From NCBI GenBank assembly GCA_002413185.1, contig DHWM01000091.1:16657-22727 (forward strand): a stretch of DNA of 6,071 bases. Direction: 5' to 3'. Position numbers and translations under genes: made by a program. Below, piece after piece: positions 1 through 4,318 of the stretch. Position 1 is the stretch's first letter; every line of letters begins with the position of its first letter. Below the pieces are notes generated by a model, which did not search any database, had not been told where the DNA came from, and worked only from the letters and a program-made list of their open reading frames with translations. Source of the DNA: Actinobacteria bacterium UBA5182. Lineage in GTDB: Bacteria; Actinomycetota; UBA4738.

Positions 1-293
1 GGCGCCAGGCGGTGGTCCTCGAGGTCCACTCCGACGACGTTCGCCCCCGCCGACGCCAGGGCCTCCGCGATGGCGCCCCCCCCGGTGCCGACCTCGACTA
101 CGGCTCGCCCACCCAGCGGCACTTTCTGCCCCCGCAGGTACCTGACCGTTCCCGCCGCCATCAGTCGAACGAGCGGCGCCGGGTCGCGACGAACCCGGAA
201 GGCGGCCCGGAAGATGGCCACCCCGTCGCGCAACCATGACATGAGACCGTACGCGGATCCTCGTTCGGGCCCCGACATGCGGAGGATTCTCAT
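1..293 (-). CDS. Class I SAM-dependent methyltransferase, N-terminal part (runs off left edge)
   Basis: Reading the minus strand from an ATG at 293 gives 97 uninterrupted codons to the window edge. Residues 65-79 form the nucleotide-binding motif I of Rossmann-fold methyltransferases (VVEVGTGGGAIAEAL). Residues 87-91 (VGVDL) match the end of the second strand, where the acidic residue, here Asp90, normally holds the ribose hydroxyls of S-adenosylmethionine. The first 60 residues are a basic, helical lead-in. The catalytic and acceptor-binding parts are missing, so the substrate is unknown; the neighbours suggest a sugar or lipid-linked glycan, which is inference. The start is uncertain: ATGs also occur at codons 6 (278) and 18 (242), and none has a clear Shine-Dalgarno sequence. 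The gene is divergent from the DUF3068 gene. Motif I is encoded across a run of eight Gs (76-83 as Cs on the plus strand). Confidence 0.85.
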   Translation of the reverse strand, partial: MRILRMSGPERGSAYGLMSWLRDGVAIFRAAFRVRRDPAPLVRLMAAGTVRYLRGQKVPLGGRAVVEVGTGGGAIAEALASAGANVVGVDLEDHRLA

Positions 294-353
294 GGCCGAA
301 AGCTGAACCGGCAATCGCCGATCGTCGCTGCCTAGCGCTGCCACGGGGCTTTC

Positions 354-368
354 GGTATCCTGCAACGG
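354..368 (+). promoter_or_regulatory. Putative -10 promoter region of the DUF3068 gene
   Basis: The block GGTATCCTGCAACGG contains TATCCT (356-361), which fits the TANNNT form of a sigma-A -10 hexamer. The 10-base core GGTATCCTGC ends exactly 25 bases before the ATG at 389. The same core occurs at the same distance before the small gene at 3216. I see no convincing -35 box 16-19 bases upstream. A transcript would start near 368 and have a leader of about 20 bases. An operator for a shared regulator is an alternative reading. Confidence 0.5.
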
Positions 369-373
369 GTCTT

Positions 374-383
374 GGAGAGGGAG
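374..383 (+). promoter_or_regulatory. Ribosome binding site deciding the start of the DUF3068 gene
   Basis: The purine run GGAGAGGGAG ends five bases before the ATG at 389 and overlaps the alternative GTG at 383. It would pair well with the 16S 3' end for the ATG but would be too close to the GTG, so the ATG is the preferred start. Confidence 0.6.
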
Positions 384-388
384 TGGGC

Positions 389-1321
389 ATGCGGCGCGTG
401 GCTGGGTACGTGCTCTTCACGATGGGATGCCTGTTCATCTTCCTGGCCCCGTTGTTGCGCTTCTACGCCACACCTCGCGTGGAGAAGGCTCCGACCGACG
501 TCTACGACCGTTCCACCTCGTTCGGGACCGGGAAGATCTTCAGCGCCAAGACCTTCACGGTGGAAGGCCCCATGCCCCTGGAGAACCTGTCGATCGCCAA
601 GGGGAACCCGGCGGCCAGCACCCACGACGTGGCCGTCATCAGCATCTTCGGCCGAACGATCAACCTGCGGACCCACGGCGACATCGACTACAGCTTCGAC
701 GTCTACGCGATGAACCGGGACACGGGCTACGCGATCCACTGCTGCGGTGAGAGTCCGCGGCACGAGGGCCTGACTCTGAAGTTCCCTTTCGGGACGAAGA
801 AGCAGACGTACCAGTTCTACGACAGCACCGCGCACAAGGCTTTCCCGGCGCGCTATATCCGAACGGAAACAGTGGACGGGCTGAACTCCTACATGTTCGT
901 CAGCACGGTTCCGCCCACCAGGATCGGGACCCTCCGGCTGCCGGGCTCCATCGCAGGCGTGGACCTCCCCGGGATCGACACCGACCGGTGGTACAAGGCC
1001 ACCACCACGGTGTGGGTCGAGCCGGTCACCGGCGCCATCCTGAAGGGTGCCCAGACCTCCGCGCAGTGGGTCACGTACCTGGGCCAGTTCGTGACCACGC
1101 TGGCGTACACGAACTTCGTCAACTCTCCGGCCAGCGTGCAGGCCACGGCCACCAAGATCAAGACCCAGGACGGCCAGCTGCTGCTGGTGGCGACGGTCCT
1201 TCCGATCTTCGGCCCTGTGATCGGCATCGTGATGATCGTCGTGGCGTTGCTCCTCCTGCGGAGCTCGCCTCCGCGCCCCGCCGCGCTGGTGCCGCCGGAG
1301 CCGGCCACCGCCGTCGCCTGA
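389..1321 (+). CDS. DUF3068 / PorA-family membrane-anchored protein
   Basis: This 310-residue protein has the architecture of the actinobacterial DUF3068 (PorA-like, Pfam PF11271) family: an N-terminal membrane segment (about residues 5-26), a long extracytoplasmic domain, and a second membrane segment (about 264-290) followed by a short proline-rich cytoplasmic tail. Family-like stretches include MNRDTGYAIHCCGES (108-122, with the Cys118-Cys119 pair), KFPFGTKKQTYQFYD (131-145), and WVEPVTGAILKG (209-220). The family is named after a corynebacterial porin, but most members have no proven function, so pore activity should not be assumed. An in-frame GTG at 383 would add two residues; the ATG is chosen because of ribosome-binding-site spacing. 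The next gene follows after 55 bases on the same strand, so the two are probably one transcription unit. The upstream neighbour, a methyltransferase, is divergent. Confidence 0.93.
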   Translation: MRRVAGYVLFTMGCLFIFLAPLLRFYATPRVEKAPTDVYDRSTSFGTGKIFSAKTFTVEGPMPLENLSIAKGNPAASTHDVAVISIFGRTINLRTHGDIDYSFDVYAMNRDTGYAIHCCGESPRHEGLTLKFPFGTKKQTYQFYDSTAHKAFPARYIRTETVDGLNSYMFVSTVPPTRIGTLRLPGSIAGVDLPGIDTDRWYKATTTVWVEPVTGAILKGAQTSAQWVTYLGQFVTTLAYTNFVNSPASVQATATKIKTQDGQLLLVATVLPIFGPVIGIVMIVVALLLLRSSPPRPAALVPPEPATAVA

Positions 1322-1344
1322 TCCCCAGGACCGCTCGCCAGCGG

Positions 1345-1368
1345 CGCCGCCGGCTCGCCCCGGCGGTG
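1345..1368 (+). promoter_or_regulatory. Possible hairpin over the ribosome binding site of the downstream gene
   Basis: In the 55-base gap between the DUF3068 gene and the polytopic membrane protein, CCGCCGG (1347-1353) and CCGGCGG (1360-1366) are inverted repeats around a six-base loop. The stem can be extended by a GU and a CG pair (1345-1346 with 1367-1368). The right arm covers part of GGTGGGA (1365-1371), the only ribosome-binding-like sequence before the GTG start at 1377. There is no U tract, so it is not a classic terminator. Such stems are common by chance at this GC content. Confidence 0.25.
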
Positions 1369-1376
1369 GGACGCGC

Positions 1377-3155
1377 GTGACGCGTTTCCTGGCTCGGCAC
1401 GCCGAGGCGGTAGCGGCCAGCGCGGTGGCGCTCGTGGTGGTGGGGCCGCTCCTGGCTCCGGGGTTCCTCCTGGCATACGACATGGTGTTCGTGCCACATC
1501 CCTGGTTCACGCGGGCGCTCCTGGGCCTCGGTCCGGCGCTTCCGCGTTCCGTCCCGAACCAACTGCTGGTGACGGTGCTCTCTCGGGCCATCGGGGGGGA
1601 GGTGGTGGAGAAGGTCGCGCTGCTCGGGATCTTCTTCGGCGCGGCGCTGGGGGCGGCGCGGTTGACTCCGTCGCGATCAGCCGCGGGACGCATCGCCGCG
1701 GGCGTGCTGTACGCGTGGAACCCCTTCACCTACGAGCGTCTCCTGCTGGGACAGTGGGCCCTGTTGCTCGGCTACGCGCTGCTGGCCTGGGCGGTGGGGG
1801 CGGCCGTGAGGCTCAGACGGGGGGAGCGGGGCGCGTGGCGGGGCGTCGCCCTTTCGCTGGCCGCGACGGCGGCGGCGAGCCCCTACGCGGGAGTCATCGC
1901 GGCGGCCACGGTGATGCTGGTTGTGGGGTGCCCGCCGTGGAAGGCGGGGGAGGCCTCCGGCCGGCCGATCCCCCAGTCGGGTCGTCGCCTGTTCGCCGCT
2001 TCCGGGATCGCGCTTGCCGTGAACCTGTTCTGGCTTGTGCCGGCGCTCCTGCACCCTGCGTTCCCCGAACGACCGGCCCTCGCGACCTTCCTGTTTCGGC
2101 CCCGTGCCGACTCGCCATTCGGAACGCTCGGGAGCCTCCTGTCCCTCGGCGGTCTGTGGAGAAACGACCTCGCTCCGCCGGGACGGAGCACCGGCGCGTG
2201 GCTCCCCGCGTTCCTCATCATCGCGGGCGCCGCGGGTGTCGGCTGGCGAGCCCTCCGCCGGCGGTGGCCGGACGGCGCCGACTGGGGGCTTCTCGTCGCC
2301 GCGGGGCTCGGCCTGGCGCTGGCGGCGGGCCCGATCGTCCCGGGGTTCCGGGCCGTCACGGACTGGATCGGAAGAGCGAGTCTCCTCGGCGGCTTCCTGC
2401 GGGACTCCCAGAAGTTCGTCATTCCGTTCGCGCTGCTGCTCTCCGTCGGGTTCGGTCTTGGGGTCGAAACCCTCCTGGCCACGGCCCGTGGCGCTGGCGG
2501 GGGGATGGCGCGACCGGCTGCAGCCGTGTTCGCGCTCCTGCCGGTCGCGCTGGCGCCGACGCTGGCGTGGGGGGGGGCCGGACGGCTCCACACCGCGTCG
2601 TACCCGCCGTCGTGGGCCCGGGCCGAGTCGATCATGGAACGGGACCCTCAGTCGGGAGGGGTGCTGGTCCTTCCCTGGCACGCGTACCTCCCGTTCCGAT
2701 GGAACGGCGAACGAACGGTGCACCAGGCGGCCCCGTTGTACTTTCGTCGTTCGGTCCTTGTGGCGTCCTCATTGCAGGCCGGCCCGTACGAGCTTCCGGC
2801 CGAGGACCCCTGGTCGCGCCGGGCCTCGCCATCGGTGGAGGCCGCCGGCCCTCTGACGAACACTCTCCCCGGCCTGGGGATCCGGTACGTGGTGGTGTTC
2901 AAGGAGGCGGATTGGCGCACGTTCCCACCGCGGCTCCAGGGCCTCCAAGTCGCCCTCGACTCGCCGGACCTCCGGCTCTACCGGGCCCCGACTCCGGCCG
3001 CGGTACCGAAGTTCGCGGGAGCACCCGTTGCACCGGTGGTCGTGATGGACGTGGGCGGTCTGTTGCTGATCCTCACGGCCGTTGCATCGGCCGTGGCCGA
3101 GACGGTGCGGCGGGTTCGTCGGCCGGGATGGCGGCGGGTTCGTCGGCCGGGATGA
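1377..3155 (+). CDS. Polytopic GT-C-like membrane protein, putative glycosyltransferase
   Basis: This 592-residue protein has about eleven predicted membrane segments: roughly 10-32, 74-95, 103-115, 122-145, 155-184, 204-227, 274-292, 303-321, 346-370, 378-398 and 551-575. A soluble domain (about 400-545), probably extracytoplasmic, sits before the last helix. The first loop has an acidic motif, YDMVFVPHP (34-42). In GT-C lipid-sugar-dependent transferases the catalytic acid lies in this position, so Asp35 is a candidate. WNPFTYERLLLGQWALLLGY (114-133) recalls conserved actinobacterial membrane proteins and, more distantly, the N-terminal region of AftD-type arabinofuranosyltransferases. That similarity is from memory and unaligned, so transferase activity is only a hypothesis. 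It starts with GTG behind a weak GGTGGG site and is probably cotranscribed with the DUF3068 gene. The basic C-terminus (RRVRRPG repeated) comes from a tandem duplication and would face the cytoplasm. Codons around 2569-2577 include a run of nine Gs. Confidence 0.9.
   Translation: MTRFLARHAEAVAASAVALVVVGPLLAPGFLLAYDMVFVPHPWFTRALLGLGPALPRSVPNQLLVTVLSRAIGGEVVEKVALLGIFFGAALGAARLTPSRSAAGRIAAGVLYAWNPFTYERLLLGQWALLLGYALLAWAVGAAVRLRRGERGAWRGVALSLAATAAASPYAGVIAAATVMLVVGCPPWKAGEASGRPIPQSGRRLFAASGIALAVNLFWLVPALLHPAFPERPALATFLFRPRADSPFGTLGSLLSLGGLWRNDLAPPGRSTGAWLPAFLIIAGAAGVGWRALRRRWPDGADWGLLVAAGLGLALAAGPIVPGFRAVTDWIGRASLLGGFLRDSQKFVIPFALLLSVGFGLGVETLLATARGAGGGMARPAAAVFALLPVALAPTLAWGGAGRLHTASYPPSWARAESIMERDPQSGGVLVLPWHAYLPFRWNGERTVHQAAPLYFRRSVLVASSLQAGPYELPAEDPWSRRASPSVEAAGPLTNTLPGLGIRYVVVFKEADWRTFPPRLQGLQVALDSPDLRLYRAPTPAAVPKFAGAPVAPVVVMDVGGLLLILTAVASAVAETVRRVRRPGWRRVRRPG
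3107..3154 (+). repeat. Perfect 24-bp tandem duplication at the 3' end of the membrane-protein gene
   Basis: Positions 3107-3130 and 3131-3154 are identical, end to end, with no spacer. In frame they encode RRVRRPGW and then RRVRRPG followed by the TGA stop at 3153-3155. The first copy reads TGG where the second reads TGA, because the base after each unit differs (G at 3131, A at 3155). The duplication extends the basic tail by eight residues without disturbing the frame. Confidence 0.95.
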
Positions 3156-3180
3156 GCGCTCGCCCACGCCGCGCGCTGCT

Positions 3181-3195
3181 GGTATCCTGCGATGG
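3181..3195 (+). promoter_or_regulatory. Putative -10 promoter region of the small membrane-protein gene
   Basis: GGTATCCTGCGATGG shares its first ten bases exactly with the element at 354-363 and matches 13 of 15 bases over the whole block. TATCCT (3183-3188) fits a TANNNT -10 box. The 10-base core ends 25 bases before the ATG at 3216, the same distance as in the DUF3068 gene. No clear -35 box is visible in the GC-rich sequence upstream (3156-3180). Confidence 0.5.
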
Positions 3196-3196
3196 C

Positions 3197-3208
3197 GGGA
3201 GGGCGAGG
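3197..3208 (+). promoter_or_regulatory. Ribosome binding site of the small membrane-protein gene
   Basis: The purine-rich stretch GGGAGGGCGAGG precedes the ATG at 3216. Its last GAGG (3205-3208) is seven bases from the start codon, which is a good spacing. This is the main sequence evidence that the short frame is translated. Confidence 0.55.
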
Positions 3209-3215
3209 CATAGCC

Positions 3216-3356
3216 ATGAGGGGCCGGATCCGATTTCTGATCGTCGCCGCGATCGCGGCGTTGCTGCTTTCGATCGGCGTGGCGTACTTCGTGGTGGTCA
3301 GTCAGAACCCCGGGCACGTCGCCGGCGCCCCCACCGACTACGGCCCGATCGCCTAA
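3216..3356 (+). CDS. Small single-pass membrane protein, 46 residues, function unknown
   Basis: The frame starts with ATG at 3216 and ends with TAA at 3354-3356. The product begins with a basic stretch (MRGRIR), has one strongly hydrophobic segment at about residues 7-28 (from LIVAAIAALLL to YFVVV), and ends with a short polar tail (SQNPGHVAGAPTDYGPIA). Positive-inside charge puts the tail outside the cytoplasm; there is no lipobox cysteine, so it is not a lipoprotein. An uncleaved signal-anchor is more likely than a secreted peptide, though the tail's AGAP could be read as a weak cleavage site. Support comes from a well-placed ribosome binding site and the promoter-like element shared with the DUF3068 gene. 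It lies 60 bases after the GT-C-like gene, and its stop overlaps the convergent sulfotransferase stop. I do not recognise the family; it may be an accessory subunit of the envelope system, which is inference. Confidence 0.65.
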   Translation: MRGRIRFLIVAAIAALLLSIGVAYFVVVSQNPGHVAGAPTDYGPIA

Positions 3357-4297
3357 CCCTTTCTCGGTCGTTCGACTCCACCCGCCCGGAGCGCGTAGCC
3401 GTATCGCAACAGAAGCGGCCACGTCAGGCTGGTGACGGCGATGGTCCGCCAGCGGTCGGCGCGATCCTCCCACTCGACATCGGGACGGAGGACGACCGGC
3501 CCCGGTTCGAACCTTACGGGGTTGCCCGAGACGAGGTGCCGCGCGCCCTCCGGCACCGCTCCGAGGCTCGCCGCGGGAAGGCCGCCGACGAACCTCCATC
3601 CGATCCGTGCCAACGCGTCGTCGACGGCTTCCTCCGGTCGCCGAACCAGATCCTCGTACCGAACGCGCGCGTACGGGAATCCGGCCCGGCCCAGCCACTC
3701 GGCGGAGAGGTTCACCGACCACCACTCGGCCGCGGTGCCCGGCGCCCCCATCCGCGGCATCCGGGCTCCCGGTGCTTCGGGCCTGTCTCTCACCCGCGTC
3801 CACGAGTGCGCGACGGCACGAGCGTCCCGCACCAGGTGGAGCACCCGCACCTCGATCTCCGGCACGCCGGCCAGGATGAACGCGTGTGACGCCGCCTTCG
3901 AGGAGTCCACCACGATCCCGTCCGCGACCTGGCCGGCGGCCCCGTACAGCGCTACGAGCCCCTCCCGGTATTCCGCCAGGTCTCGTCCGAATGCCCCGGG
4001 GGGTCGCGTCCGGCGAACCAGCGGGATGTCCCACACGTGGTCGATCCGCCGTTGGATCTGCCGGAGCCGCGCGGCGGGCGCGGCCTCGACTCCGCCGAAG
4101 GCGCGCTCGGCCACCGTCGACCAGAAATCGCAGTCGGCGAAGGCCGACCCGCAGGAGCACCGTTCGTTCGCCATGAATCCACGGGCCCAGATCTGACGGA
4201 TCTCACCGGCCGAGTGGAACCCGGGCAGGCCACCCAGCAGCATGTCCAGCACCGTGGTCCCGGAGCGTCCCGCCCCCGCGACGAAAAGGACTTTCAT
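3353..4297 (-). CDS. Sulfotransferase family protein (PAPS-dependent)
   Basis: This complete 314-residue protein is expected to transfer sulfate from PAPS to a hydroxyl or amine of an acceptor, possibly a glycan given the neighbours. The 5'-phosphosulfate loop is at the N-terminus (VAGAGRSGTTVL, 6-17). The 3'-phosphate-binding segment is VLHLVRDARAVAHSW (152-166), with Arg157 and Ser165 as expected binding residues. Other family signatures are the cysteine motif CSCGSAFADCDFW (47-59), RYEDLV (213-218), and the C-terminal HLVSGNPVRF (254-263). There is no signal peptide or membrane segment, so it acts in the cytoplasm. Length is normal for bacterial members of the Sulfotransfer_3-type group (PF13469). 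The ATG at 4297 begins directly at the first strand. It lies 21 bases after the flippase-GT gene on the same strand with no clear ribosome binding site, so it is probably cotranscribed and perhaps translationally coupled. The acceptor is unknown. Confidence 0.93.
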   Translation of the reverse strand: MKVLFVAGAGRSGTTVLDMLLGGLPGFHSAGEIRQIWARGFMANERCSCGSAFADCDFWSTVAERAFGGVEAAPAARLRQIQRRIDHVWDIPLVRRTRPPGAFGRDLAEYREGLVALYGAAGQVADGIVVDSSKAASHAFILAGVPEIEVRVLHLVRDARAVAHSWTRVRDRPEAPGARMPRMGAPGTAAEWWSVNLSAEWLGRAGFPYARVRYEDLVRRPEEAVDDALARIGWRFVGGLPAASLGAVPEGARHLVSGNPVRFEPGPVVLRPDVEWEDRADRWRTIAVTSLTWPLLLRYGYALRAGGVERPRKG

Positions 4298-4318
4298 GGG
4301 CGGCGTCGAGCCGACCGT

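Noticed and set aside
12..306. Two short plus-strand open frames at the left edge
   Set aside because: The opposite strand encodes a clear SAM-binding motif in a continuous frame, which explains the region.
294..353. Search for a minus-strand promoter or ribosome binding site for the methyltransferase
   Set aside because: No convincing -10, -35 or Shine-Dalgarno sequence was found upstream of 293 on the minus strand, so none is annotated.
332..1729. Long minus-strand open frame of 465 codons opposite the DUF3068 gene and the start of the GT-C-like gene
   Set aside because: Its product is rich in Arg, Gly, Pro and His with no recognisable domain. The plus-strand genes have clear families and membrane segments, so this is a GC-driven antisense shadow.
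3245..3260. Perfect 16-bp palindrome CGCCGCGATCGCGGCG
   Set aside because: It lies inside the small gene and encodes part of its alanine-rich helix. It contains GCGATCGC, but a single copy in GC-rich sequence is expected by chance and is not evidence of a regulatory or HIP1-type site.
1715..3889. Plus-strand open frame of 724 codons overlapping the GT-C-like gene, the small gene and the sulfotransferase
   Set aside because: It crosses several real genes on both strands, and its Arg/Gly/Pro-rich product has no domain pattern. Stop codons are rare in off-frames at this GC content.
2769..4160. Minus-strand open frame of 463 codons spanning the convergent junction
   Set aside because: It overlaps the sulfotransferase in a different frame and the plus-strand genes in antisense, with low-complexity Arg-rich translation.
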